A program made the position numbers and the translations under genes. Under the pieces are notes generated by a model. That model made no database searches. It had not been told where the DNA came from and saw only the letters and a list, made by a program, of their open reading frames with translations. This document shows, piece by piece, positions 47,901-58,521 of a stretch of DNA of 64,000 nucleotides. Each line of letters opens with the position of its first letter. Within the stretch, counting starts at the first letter, position 1. This DNA comes from Semisulcospira habei (Eukaryota; Mollusca; Gastropoda; Semisulcospiridae), in NCBI GenBank assembly GCA_036245525.1, contig BTPG01000007.1, positions 169,486,090 through 169,550,089 on the forward strand. Reading direction: 5' to 3'.

Positions 47901-49832
47901 AGACATGGTTAGCACGGGTCTTTGTAGTGAGTTCTGTTTAGTGAGTTCTCGGCGGAAGCTGTGACTGTCAGAGGTCTAGTTTGGTTAGTGCGGGCTGTTT
48001 TGTTGTATGGAACGGTTGTGTTCGAGTTACCTAGCCCGCATTCCAAGACTCTGAAGCCTAGATTTCAGGTATGTTTCTAAATGTAGTATTGTTAGTTGTT
48101 TAGTTAAAGACGGTATGCGTGGTAAGATTAATGTGGTTGTATAGCGGTGTTCCGGTTTGGTTTAGTTATAGTATGTTTAGAATTCGGTGAAGTAACCGGT
48201 GTTTTTGTATACAGTTGTTTACCGAGATAGATGACTAAAGGAATATGAAGTGTGTATGTCTAAGCCGCTATGAAGATAGTACGTGGTTGGGTAAGCATAG
48301 TCTTTTCCAGGGTATAGAGTAATGTATAGCAAGAGTGTCAGTTAGGCTATAGTCTGTTTCAAGATAGTGACAGAGATATGGGGGTGATACGAAAATAGTT
48401 TATGAAGCACGTGTGTGTGTGTGAACGAACGTGGGAGTTATTTGTATCAGCCAGGTTACGTGACGTTTCTCATTGGTCCAATGTGTTGTGTGTTTAGCAA
48501 GTGTTACGTTGAGACTTTTGTTGTCTATTTAGAGTTCTTGTAACGAGAGTGGAAAGACAGACGCCGAGACGTCGAGTCGCAGGTGGGACCTACGTGAGGT
48601 CATCCCTCCAGCTCTTCTGAGAGTGAGTCTGACTGGGAACCAAGACACCCAAGTCCAAGCGAGAACTGAGTGTACCGTACGAGAACGAGGACGTCCGTGC
48701 CCAAAGAGACAGGACGGCAACACGCGTACGACGAAGGACTTTAACGCCTAGACGTGAGAAGGACCAACGTAACCAGGCAACAGCATCAAACAGGTTGGAG
48801 ACATTGAGAGACTAAAACCTAGCCTGGCAAAGATACTGTGATTTGAGTGTGTGATAGGAGAGCCTTGTATATAGTTTGATAGTCTTTAAAGCATTTCTTT
48901 TCTTTTATAGTGTATAAAGGTTACTTTAGAAAGGGAGCCCGTGTGTTGTGTTTTACCGCATGAATGCGCCCGTCTGAGTCAGTGGCGGTGTATGCGTCTG
49001 TTGCGTGAGAGTCTGTGCGTACGACTGTGGGCAAGTCTGCGTGCGTTACATGGACTGATCATAATAATTCAAGGATAGTGCCAGACGAGCTTGGCGCCCT
49101 CAGGCGCCAAGCTCATCTGGCACTACCCTTGAATTATCATGATCAACCCATCTCCTGCTGCAGGGTCTCGGGGCTAAAAGGGTTAGTTGAATGCGAATGC
49201 TCGCGAATACTGTTACTGAAATCAACACCAAATCCCCATCCGTCCAGGCGACATACATACAAAGCATGGCCCGGAAGAGGCATAAACCCTCACCAGCCCC
49301 CGCACATGCTGGGGCTCGTGAAGATCTATGTCTCTTGCAGTTAGACCAGTGAAGGGGTTAACCTTTTGAATCTGAAATATCCATAGAGTATGAAGTCGTG
49401 CGTACTACTCACTAGAACCGCAGTCGTACATCAAGTTGGCCAGTTTGATGTCATTAAAGCTCAGGCCGTCTTGGTTTCCAATCACGTTCTGATACTTGGA
49501 ATCCTTGGTTTTGATTGTAATGCCGCCGTCGATGGAGAATGCCTGCAAAAAATATACGCATACATAATTATCCACAGGCATCTTTCGGAGAGGGGGGTGA
49601 GGGTGGGCGTGGTGGGTGGGGGATGGGGGGGTTGGGGGAGGGGGGGTGGTACCATTACGGATTCAGGGTGATTTATTTTGCGATTAACCAAAAAATTGCA
49701 TTCACGTTTCACAACGGAAAGAGACGCTGAAGAGATGTTTCCGTTGTTACAATCTCTGTCACTGGCCGGAAACCCTAAGAACGGAAGGTGGGGAGGGGAG
49801 GGGGAGGGAGGAGGGAGGGGGAGGGAGGGAGG

Positions 49833-49913
<81 letters not shown>

Positions 49914-52900
49914 CGAGATGACGATGATGCTGCTGGCCGGAATATCCGACAATAAACTTTTCATTTCAGACGTTCACGTTTTACGAAATAACAATGCTAT
50001 TTTCACGGATCACGAACACCTATTTTAGGCTTTCAAGTTTCACGACCCCTTCTTTCATAAATCACGAGGATAAAAAATTACGATCAAGAATCGCGAGAAC
50101 CCAAATAACGCCAATCACGAATCATGATTTTAGCACACCCCCCCCCCACCCCACACCCCACCCCCCACCCCCACACACACACACACACACACCAATGCTT
50201 CATTGTTCATGCTTAATTAACATTCATTCACCTGTTTGTCTTTATTTCACTTACTGTTGAAAAAAAAAGACAACAAAGAACGAAACACGTTTAAGAAGGA
50301 CAAGTACAACACAAGCGAGTTTCTTTCTTTGTTTAATTTTAAATCATTCTGCCCGCGACACACCACAGCAAGATATGGCTCGACCATGATAGTTCAAGGG
50401 TGGTGGTAGAACAGCTTAGCGCAAATAGTCGCCAAGCTATTCTGCCACCACCCTTCAACTATCATGGTCGATCTGTCTCCTGAATTGTAATGCAGTCCTC
50501 AGAGGATAACTCCCAAATGTGGGTATTTCGTACCTCGGGCACAATGAGTTAAAACTATTTGACACGCTTCGCAGTCAGCATGTTGGTGTGGATGTTAGAG
50601 TGACTTACAGTTGAGCCGTAGTGCATTACACTCATGTAGTCATAGGGCACGTTGAAGTCGTCGACAACCTCCTTGTTGTATCGTTGGAAGTTGTAGTAGA
50701 GGTTTGGTGGGATGCTGCTCCGAATAATCTCCACGTAGCTGTCGCGGTCTGGCCGGGTCTGCTCATGCTGAAACCCCACTGCGTGGCCGATCTCGTGAAC
50801 TATTACGCCTTTCTGTGCACAACGATAGAACTGTTTATTCTACCAAAATCTATCTCACGAAACAAAACGCTTTTCTGTGCACAAACACAACAGCACTAAG
50901 CGGGTTAACCATTCGATAAAAGACTTCCATTCTATGGAATTCTTTGGGGAGTTATTAAAGGGTTAAGCCACCGACATAGCCATCGGCGAAAAACCGCAAC
51001 ACACAGGATCACTAACAATGTGCCAGTCAGAGGTTACCGTGTCGATATGAAATGATGTATCATGAGAGGTAAAGCAAGTCTCACCGAACGACATCCTTGT
51101 GCAAGTCCCACGGTCTGAGAACCTCCGATCATGCCAACGTTTGAAAAACACCTGCAAAACAAAAATATAACAGAGGTGATGCAAAATGAAAGAGAAAAGG
51201 AGGAAAGTGAAGACACATGATAAACAAAATGAATTTCTTCGCAATAAGCACATTTCTATTTTATTTGACTAGAAGTGTACTTGTGGCGTACTCCCAGAGT
51301 GGGTCTATCTGGGGAGTACTCGCGCAAACTGTATGGGACTGTTTGGGCTTTGTTAAATGGACATTTGTGAACATAAAACGCATAGGGGTCGTATATATTC
51401 AACGTTTGTGAATTGTCTGTCTGTCCGTCTATGAGTACATGCCTATCTGTTTGCCTCCAACCCACTTCTCCCCTCCTCCTTACGCTTATGAAGTGGGCCC
51501 CACAGGAGACAGAAATCCTCATGAGCCCCCGCACATGCGGAGGCTCGTGAGGATCTATGACTCTTCTTTTTATCAACTGGTTTAAATTAGACTCACCCTC
51601 CGCCATTGTCAAACAGAATTCGGTTTCTCTGAGATCTGAGGGCTTCATTAAACCTGAGGCAGGTGTGGGTTTGCCATTCCTCTATTGCCCTACGTATCTG
51701 GTCTCTGTCCCGAGAACCTGCGGGAAACATTTCATGTCATAATATACCCCTCTGAAACAGTTGAATTTATTTCCGTTTAGTGTTTTCATTCTGACGCAAT
51801 GTAAAAGTGAATGATTACAACAACAACAACAACAACAAACATCCATCACATAATAATAATAATATAATTAGTAGTAGCAGTAATAGTATTATAATAACAA
51901 AACCTGTCGTGAGCGATCACTCTAATCAAATGATGGTCTTTAAAGACAGGTGACTTCTCTCGATAGAACACCTGTATACAAGACCATTTTTCATCTTGTA
52001 TGCTCTAATATTGTTGTTGTTGTATTATCATTATTATTATCCTCATCATCTGACATCAGTATACTTCAAACACAAGCACCCTAGCATCAACCGACCATCA
52101 TGTAACCTCTAAACATTTTACATATCAATCCGTACCGTTTGCGACAGTACTCCTCAGGTAGACCAACTCGGGGAGCACGCATATTCAAATGAGATGCGTA
52201 GCACAAGTACACCAAGCGTAGCACCTCATTTGAATAGAAGTGTACCTGTTGCTTACTCTCCTGGTCTTTCTATCCGCGGCGTACTCCCTCGAACAGTACG
52301 GGCAGACACGGGATTTCTAGCATCAACTGACCCATAATTATTCTTCCAGTCCAAATTTCACATACGACCACTGCTCAACTTACTGAACACGCCAGAAGCA
52401 ACTTCGTACGGAATTCTCCCTTCCGGCCAGCGGTACTTGGCTCGCCTGATGGCTTTTCGCCGGAAACGGAGTCCGCTTTTGTCACCATAGTTCCTGTTCC
52501 TGCCAACAGGCGATTCATTGTCGTAAAAGCAACAAACAGGTTTTTGTCGTAAATCGACCAAAGGTCAAAGCAATGATTTGAATAAGCAACACAAACAGGC
52601 TCATTTTCGTAAACCGACTAAAGGTCATAGCAATGATTTGAACAGTTACTAGAACAAAGAGCAGTCTCGATGCGTTCTAAATGCCACAGTTTGTAACTTG
52701 AAGTGTACAGTGTCACCATGGCCCTTGACATCTGTCGACTGGGAAGGAAAGGACCGCACAGACAGACGGTCGTTATACTGCGACAGTGACCACTATATAC
52801 AGATTATGGAAATAACCAACCAAGGAAGCAACCAACCAACAAATTATTTAACCCATTCACCCCCGATACACTACAGCAGGAGATGAATCGACCATGATAA

Positions 52901-53823
52901 TTCAAGGGTAGTGCCAGATTAGCTTGGCGCCTGAAGCGCCAAACTAATCTGGCACTATCCTTGAATTATCATCGTCGATCTATATCTTGCAATTGGTACA
53001 TAGTTGTTAAGTGACTGTGATGAAGCTCTATGCTCGTACATAGTGCTCACACATTAGAGTTAGTACGGTACGGTTTTTGTTAACTCATTCTACCCCAACA
53101 CCGAATTCCCCAAATGTTGCCGTTGTCCTCTGAAGACTGCTTTGCAGTGCAGGACACAGATCGACCATGATAGTTCAAGGCTGATGCCAGAGTAGCTTGG
53201 CGCCCATAGGCGCCAAGCTATTCTGGCATCACCCTTGAACTATCATGGTCGATCCATATCTTGCTGTGGTGTGTCTGGGGTAGAATGAGTTAACGGTTTG
53301 TTTGTGCCGATAGTCCGGGTGGCATGAGGCCCTACGTGAAATCTGTAAGGCATGGTTAGCACGGAGTTTTGGTGAGTTCTGTTTAGTGAGTTCTAGGCAA
53401 AAGCTGTGTCTGTCAGAGGTCTAGTTTGGGTAGTGCGGGGCTAAACTGTCTGCTTGGACAGATGTGTTTGAGATACCTAGCCCGCATTCCAAGACTCTGA
53501 AGCCTAGATTTCAGAGTGCTTGTAAAGAGTGGAACGACGGACGCCGAGACGTCAGTCACAGGTGGGATCTAACGTGAGGTCATCCCTCCAGCTCTTCACT
53601 CAGAGTGAGTCTGATCGGGACCAAGATACCCGGATCACAGCGAGAACTGCGCAACAGTACGAGTACGAGGACGTCCGTGCCAAAGAGACAGGACGGCAGG
53701 AAGAAGCGTACGACGAAGGACTTTCACGCCTAGACGTGAGAAGGACCAACGTAACCAGGCAATAACATCAAACAGGTTGGAGACAGTGTGAAACTAAAAC
53801 CTAGCCTGGCAAGGATATTGTGA

Positions 53824-53894
<71 letters not shown>

Positions 53895-55559
53895 TGTTCG
53901 GACGTTAGCAGAGGAGTGTATATAGTTTGAGTCATTTAAGCCTTTCTTTTCTTGTATATTGTATAAAAGTCACTTTAGAAAGGGAGCCCGTGTGTTTGTT
54001 TTACCGCATGAATGCGCCCGTTTGAGTCAGTGGCGGTGTATGCGTCTGTTGCGTGAAAGTCTGTGCGTACGACTGGGAGCAAGTCTGCGTGCGTTACAGT
54101 GACACTTCTAAACTTTGGGAAACACGGCGGCCTTGGCGTCAAATGGTCAAGAAAGCAAGCAAGCAACCAAGAAGCAATAACTTACAATCTTTGTATCTCG
54201 GACCACTGTTCAGGCGTGAAGATCATGTCCAGCTCTGTTCGGATCTCGAGCTTTTCGTTTGTGCCCTGGAAATACGCGAACTCCGCACCTGGAAAAAGGA
54301 GAAATACTTGAAGTTGTTGCTAATCAAGAGCTAGGTCAGAGAATTTACGAAGAAACGAACGAACAAACGCAAGAGCATGGGCTTTATCTGCGGCATGTTG
54401 ATGATGTATCGTGCAGTCGGAAGATGGAAATAACTTTTAATGAAGTATATAAAAGAAATATTAAAGTGACTGAGGGATATAGTCAGGGGCGGATCAGGGT
54501 GGGGGTGGGGGAAGGGCCGCCCCATCCAATAAAATAAAATAAAATAAATAAACAAAAATTGCGTACACCTGGTTGTAAATCTTGTAAACTAAATTGATAA
54601 AAAAAAAAGGTGTTAAAGTGACACACAGGCACACATGCCGCCTCCTCTGCACCCTCTCCCCCCTCCTCCCCCCCCCCCCCCTTCGTTCAGTGTCATTTGT
54701 CTCAGGTTGAAGGTCTCAAACAAAATTTGGTCCCTCCCCCGTCCCACCTCGGGAGGTCACTGATCCGCCCCTTTATAGTGTGTAAGATGTGTGAATGACA
54801 AGCGACAGGACAATTTTCTTTTTCTGTGAATTGTGTAATCCTTTCTCTGAAGAGAAGTCCTGAAGGGCGGCACTTGTCACCTGTCATCAAAGACCATCAT
54901 TTCGGTGGCTGCAGCCACTAACCCAAACCCTGGTTGTAGCCACCTACATGCTGGTCTTTGAAGTCAGGTGATTTCTTAAAAGGCTAAAGCAGTATTTTGT
55001 ATTCTGAGCGGAAAATGTACTTACTTGAGGTAGCTGCATTAGAAATGATTTCATCCAACGTTCGTGACTTTGCGAATGTCAGCAACTAAAACAACAAAAA
55101 AAGAGTCCAAATAAAACAGATTTAAACGAGTAAAAAATCAATCAGAAAAGTAAAGGAAAACGCGTTAAGCAAAAATAATTGTCACTACCATAATATTGTC
55201 GTTACCACGTATTTCAAGCATTTCTTGAACTCAAGTGCTGTCAGTGTTATAATCACAAGCAAAAACACGTCACATTTCCAGTTTGCAGTAATATTTTCTT
55301 CAAACGTGGTAGAAAAAACAAACAAACAACACAAAAAGACCTTTAACCCCTTGGCTACTACCGACGATACCGCTCGGCCGAAAAGACGCGTAACTAAGCG
55401 TCTTCGTCCTGAGATGCGTCCCCGAACCGTATCGTCAGTAGCAGTGAAGGGGTTAAGAGAACTATACTATAATACTAACAATCAATCAAGGATGTTTCGC
55501 AGCAAGAAAAAAGTCAGGTTTCGTTTGAAATGTATATATATAACGTGCTTTCATACTTC

Positions 55560-55606
<47 letters not shown>

Positions 55607-55711
55607 AAACACCAACAACAACAAAGAAACAAAGAAAGAAAAAAAAAAAAACACCATACTTACACCGAGTCCGAAGATACACAACGTAGATGTATGCATT
55701 AGTGTCATCAT
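44978..55711 (-). CDS. Astacin-family zinc metalloprotease with two ShKT domains (11 exons)
   Basis: Secreted M12A metalloprotease. Exons: 55664-55711, 55025-55085, 54186-54288, 52384-52499, 51597-51717, 51085-51151, 50609-50812, 49413-49542, 46859-47056, 46148-46264, 44978-45216. All introns are GT-AG and all phases agree, giving 467 residues. The start at 55711 opens a hydrophobic signal peptide (MMTLMHTSTLCIFGLG) continued in exon 2. A propeptide leads to RFRR, then RAKYRWPEGRIPYEV of the mature enzyme. The zinc site HEIGHAVGFQHEQTRPDRD is at about residues 178-196 and the Met-turn SVMHYG at 233-238. Then follow a Cys-rich segment (CPREAFVDKSCKCMC), a Thr-Gly repeat linker, ShKT-1 (about 352-386) and ShKT-2 (about 395-430). 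The propeptide has FQGT where FxGD, the Asp switch, is usual. The last ~35 residues are uncertain; a further exon is possible. Introns carry LTRs, MITEs and the N gap. Confidence 0.9.
45434..45522. mobile_element. Hairpin element, family F3, compact copy
   Basis: AACCCTTTGTATGTCGAGAG on the left, CGCTACACACCCAAAGGGTTAA-type end on the right (shortened), and a palindromic centre GATTTCTGTAGGAATC. It lies in the last intron of the astacin gene and is the unexpanded counterpart of 42156-42744. Confidence 0.75.
45590..45682. mobile_element. Short foldback related to 33345-33655
   Basis: AAAGAAACCTGCTTAGAAAG and CTTTTCTAAGCGATTTTTTT around CAATTTATCAAATAAATTG. Confidence 0.55.
45796..45815. other. 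Assembly gap, 20 N
   Basis: Twenty unknown bases in the last intron of the astacin gene. True length unknown. Confidence 1.
46072..46134. mobile_element. Hairpin element, family F3, minimal (63 bp)
   Basis: TTAACCTTTTGGATGTCGAT on the left and ACCAACAGCCAAGAGGTTAA on the right, with the centre deleted to GATTTTTGACAAAAACC. Confidence 0.75.
47399..47605. mobile_element. Hairpin MITE, subfamily A3
   Basis: Starts ACCCATTCAACCCCAAGTCC, contains CCAGTTGCAGGAGATGGATC and the GGCGCC-centred hairpin, and ends after CATCTCCCGCTGTAGTGC. Confidence 0.72.
47750..49050 (+). mobile_element. Solo LTR (family A, copy 1), intron-like segment retained
   Basis: 1301 bp, TGTGATGAAG ... CGTGCGTTACA, flanked by TGGAC at 47745-47749 and 49051-49055. 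A 32-bp tandem duplication (GGATTAGTACGGTACGG unit) sits near its left end. A 464-bp segment 48069-48532 begins CAG|GTATGT and ends CTATTTAG|AG and is absent from copy 2. No internal coding region. It lies antisense in an astacin intron. Confidence 0.85.
48069..48532 (+). other. Putative intron inside LTR family A
   Basis: GTATGT at 48069-48074 after TTTCAG; TTTTGTTGTCTATTTAG ends at 48532. Copy 2 joins the two flanks directly at 53514/53515 (TTTCAG|AGTGCTTGTAA), while sequence on both sides is collinear. The splice-site reading is inference; the presence/absence difference is direct. Confidence 0.6.
49262..49340. mobile_element. Hairpin element, family F2
   Basis: GAAGAGGCATAAACCCTCA on the left and CGTGAAGATCTATGTCTCTT on the right. 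About 15 bp further right is GTGAAGGGGTTAA, a TTAA-type outer end. Confidence 0.65.
49843..49918. repeat. (GA)n microsatellite with G-rich lead-in
   Basis: Preceded by GGGAGGGA repeats from about 49790. In an astacin intron. Confidence 0.95.
50339..50552. mobile_element. Hairpin MITE, subfamily A2, TTAA-flanked
   Basis: TTAAATCATTCTGCCC at the left, GGGCACAATGAGTTAA at the right, diverged hairpin (AGCTTAGCGC core). It lies immediately 3' of astacin exon 7, within the intron. Confidence 0.75.
51503..51572. mobile_element. Hairpin element, family F2
   Basis: AGGAGACAGAAATCCTCATG on the left and CGTGAGGATCTATGACTCTT on the right, loop CCCGCACATGCGGAGG. Confidence 0.65.
53090..53293. mobile_element. 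Hairpin MITE, subfamily A2, with empty site available
   Basis: TTAA at 53090-53093 and 53290-53293. The sister LTR at 47750 has a single TTAA in TTTTTGTTAACGGTTTG at the same place, so the unit between the TTAAs (CTCATTCTACCCC ... GGGGTAGAATGAG) is the inserted element and TTAA is its target duplication. Confidence 0.9.
53826..53893. repeat. (GT)n microsatellite inside the LTR
   Basis: About 34 GT units at a site where copy 1 has only GTGTGTGATAGG. Confidence 0.95.
55343..55456. mobile_element. Hairpin element, 114 bp, TTAA-flanked
   Basis: TTAACCCCTTGGCTACTACC at the left; GTAGCAGTGAAGGGGTTAA at the right; inner arms GACGATAC / GTATCGTC and AAGACGC / GCGTCTT. First intron of the astacin gene. 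Confidence 0.78.
55563..55606. repeat. Poly-A tract
   Basis: About 43 A, followed by A-rich sequence to 55650. Confidence 0.95.
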
Positions 55712-55854
55712 GAACAGTTGTTTGTATCCCAGTACTGAAGACGGATTATGATATATATTCAACTGTTGAAGCGTTTTCCTTTGAAACAATGCAAACAAGG
55801 CATAAATTTGTTCAAGCGCAACTTTATGACGATGACAAGATTCTGCCACTGAAG

Positions 55855-56075
55855 AGAAAGATAATAAAAGATTACTAAGAATCAAATTTCAATAAGGCCG
55901 CACCCGTCATTAAATCTCGCCTTTATTGATAATAAAATCTATGACATCACATCACATCTCTATTATCACATAATCACCCTTTTGTTTTTTGAAAAAGTGG
56001 CGCCCATGATGGGTGCGGCCTTTTTGATTTTTGATACATTAGTAATCTCTTATTATCTTTCTCTATAACTATTGT
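55855..56075. mobile_element. Foldback element, ~55-bp arms
   Basis: GAAAGATAATAAAAGATTAC ... AAGGCCGCACCCGTCAT pairs with ATGATGGGTGCGGCCTTTTT ... GTAATCTCTTATTATCTTTC. It sits just upstream of the astacin start, so it could contribute to the promoter or 5' UTR. Confidence 0.7.
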
Positions 56076-56589
56076 CTCTGTCAACACCTAATGACCTTAA
56101 TTAATTAACTAATTACGGTCGTTAACTTCCACACTGCCGTTTCTCTCAAATCAAACCAAAACCTGATAGTGCACTCTGTAATAGACTAATGACATTTTAT
56201 TCACCCAATAATTAGAAAATTACTCTCCATTGTCTCTCAATACTGTCAGAGTCGATTTCTGAAAAAACTCACAAGCTCTGTCCCACACATAACATTTCAG
56301 TTCATGCATGACAAACCCTTTCAATGCATTGGGGACAAGCTTTCACGGCGCCCATTCACAGGCCATGCTTGAAAAGATCTTTAGAAATTGTACAGCAGGC
56401 CGTGTGTGAATAGGACTTCACCAACATAAAGGCTTGTACTAAGTAAATAGAGTCACATGAGCCCCGCTTTACAATATTTTCAGTTATTTGTATTGTTTGA
56501 TTTCTCATTATGAGTAGGTTTGAGAGGCTTGTTTAACATTGCGTTACTGGTACATTCTGAGGTACTGTTTGGATGGCTGAGTATGCCTG

Positions 56590-56800
56590 ATACACAAATA
56601 CACACATACATACACACTAACACACAGTAACAACACCAAGTGCACACACACGTACACACACGTACACACACACGCACACACACACAAACATGTACACACA
56701 CATACACAAACACACATACACAAACACACACACACACACAAACAAACACACACGCGCAAACACACACATGCACACACACACACACACAAACACACACACC

Positions 56801-56854
<54 letters not shown>

Positions 56855-56905
56855 TACACACACATACACACACACATGTACAGACACACGGGAATACCCT
56901 GACAC
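56590..56905. repeat. Complex (CA)n repeat
   Basis: CACA with AAACACACA and TACACA variants over about 300 bp. Cys/Val and His/Thr frames are artefacts. A second pure (CA)n lies at 57588-57665. Confidence 0.95.
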
Positions 56906-56980
56906 ACACAATAGCTCTCTCTCTCTCTCTTTTCACATAATTTTACTCACTATCTCTCTTTATTAGTAAATTGACAGGGT

Positions 56981-57235
56981 TTAACTGCAAACATTTTTCA
57001 CGTCATGACTGAACCTGTAAGGTAATTTATTTATAATGTCGCCTTTAGGCTCAGAGAAAGATTTCAAAACTTTTTCAAGCAGTTCGATATTCATCACACT
57101 AACACGGTATTCATGAAGAAACACCATGTTATGTCTAAACACGCCAAGGTATGTCTTATTTTTCATTATCGATATCGTGTCCCCACAAAATGCTAATTGG
57201 TTTTTAACAGTGAATGGGAAAACACTCGCCCGCAT
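56981..57235 (-). CDS. Small open frame, 84 codons, unrecognised
   Basis: ATG at 57235, in-frame TAG four codons upstream, stop at 56981, then CTAATAAAG on the same strand, which could be a poly-A signal. Composition is protein-like (for example NIELLEKVLKSFSEPKGDII) with no repeats. It may be a fragment of the Polinton continuing left of the LTR at 58522, but no family match is claimed. Confidence 0.3.
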   Translation of the reverse strand: MRASVFPFTVKNQLAFCGDTISIMKNKTYLGVFRHNMVFLHEYRVSVMNIELLEKVLKSFSEPKGDIINKLPYRFSHDVKNVCS

Positions 57236-57588
57236 AATCCCCTATGAGCTCCTCACACAGAGAGAGGCCCGTCATAAAGTCAGTGAATATACGTCTTTTA
57301 CCCTTGCTGCTTTAGGTCTGTGCTTATGACAACTGACAAACACTAGTAAATCTCTGCCCTTCACGCCACACACCACATGTCTCAGTTGAATGCCCTATTC
57401 ACTTTCATGTGGGGGACATATCTTTTCAAATGCAGCACGCTTATAGCTGAGAGGTGTCAGCAATACATCTGTCTTGTCAACAAGTCATGCATTTGTGGAT
57501 GTTTCTAAAAAACTGGAAAATTGGCTACTTACAATGTGTAGGTTACCTCTGCAAATTCTGAAAAGTTAGTTGTTATAATAACTATTAA

Positions 57589-57667
<79 letters not shown>

Positions 57668-58521
57668 CACACACAAATACATACACACAGACACGCATAC
57701 ATACACACAGACACGCATGCACAACTAACCTGTATAATAGTGCTGACGCCTTAACATCTCAACTGGTAAATGGTCCCGTGAATACATTAAAACCCTTATC
57801 TTGTAAAATTAAAACTAACTGGCAACAATCAGTCCTATCCGCTCATGCCTGAGGCTAAAATTGATCTCGGTCTTTCAACATGTTATGCTTAATTTTATGA
57901 GACACAACTGTCGAGTCTTAACACTACCACACACAAAACTGGCCGAGCAAGTTTTGTGAGATCGGTTTCTGTACACTGTATCATGTTGTTGATTTTCAGA
58001 TGCCAGTGGGGTGGGTCACTGCACATGACACCTCGATCTATTCATATAGCATTTCAAACTCACTGCCAGTGAGTGCCAACCGGCACTTGATAATAAACAA
58101 CATGCGTTATATCTTGACTGAAACTGTATTTATAATATCACAATGGTGACCCCGAGGTATGCTAATAGGTTTTAAACAGGCAGATTGAATAAAAGAGGAG
58201 ACAACATGCAACCTATTCAATTGTTTTTAGTTACTATTGTCTCAGCTAGTTAGAGTGGCAAGGGTCTCTTAATCTGTGAAGCATGCCATTTATAAGCCCA
58301 CTGTGAGATGATAATAGCCCGTATAGTACAGGCAAGTCTTGCCTGGGGTAAACTCAAAAACTATTGACAATATTGCTGAGTGGTGTAAACGTATAAAATT
58401 ACTGTTCAGTGTAACTTCCTAGAAAAAAACATGATTTTGCTTGATAACAAATTTTAATATTACCTGCAATTTTGTTTTTGTTTTAAATTTTTTATATTAT
58501 GATAAAATGAACCAAGACGAA
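57236..58521. other. No gene recognised
   Basis: Besides the (CA)n at 57588-57665, the only points of note are short open frames on both strands near 57240-57330 and ATGAACCAAGACGAA right before the LTR at 58522. Confidence 0.4.

Larger units (their letters stand above)
47665..49186. mobile_element. Hairpin MITE, subfamily A3, split by a solo LTR
   Basis: Left part TTAACCCTTTTAGCCCC to GAGATGGAC (47665-47749), right part from 49051 through the hairpin to GGGGCTAAAAGGGTTAG. The LTR at 47750-49050 lies between the halves. Confidence 0.8.
53025..54098 (+). mobile_element. Solo LTR (family A, copy 2), intron-like segment missing
   Basis: 1074 bp, TGTGATGAAG ... GTGCGTTACA, flanked by GTGAC at 53020-53024 and 54099-54103. 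It contains a nested A2 MITE (53090-53293) and a (GT)n expansion at 53826-53893. Otherwise collinear with copy 1 except for the exact loss of the 464-bp GT...AG segment at 53514/53515. Confidence 0.85.
52848..54150. mobile_element. Hairpin MITE, subfamily A3, split by a solo LTR
   Basis: TTAACCCATTCACCCCCGAT, then the GGCGCC hairpin, then TACATAGTTGTTAAGTGAC (52848-53024). The right part ACTTCTAAACTTTGGGAAAC to about 54150 follows after the LTR and matches the inverted left end of other A3 copies. Confidence 0.72.

Noticed and set aside
56480..56966. Cys-Val and His-Thr rich open frames up to 143 codons on both strands
   Set aside because: Translations of the (CA)n tract.
57126..57329. Plus-strand open frame of 67 codons opposite the 84-codon minus frame
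   Set aside because: Reads well near its end but has no start context, no recognisable domain and competes with the opposite frame; not enough to call.
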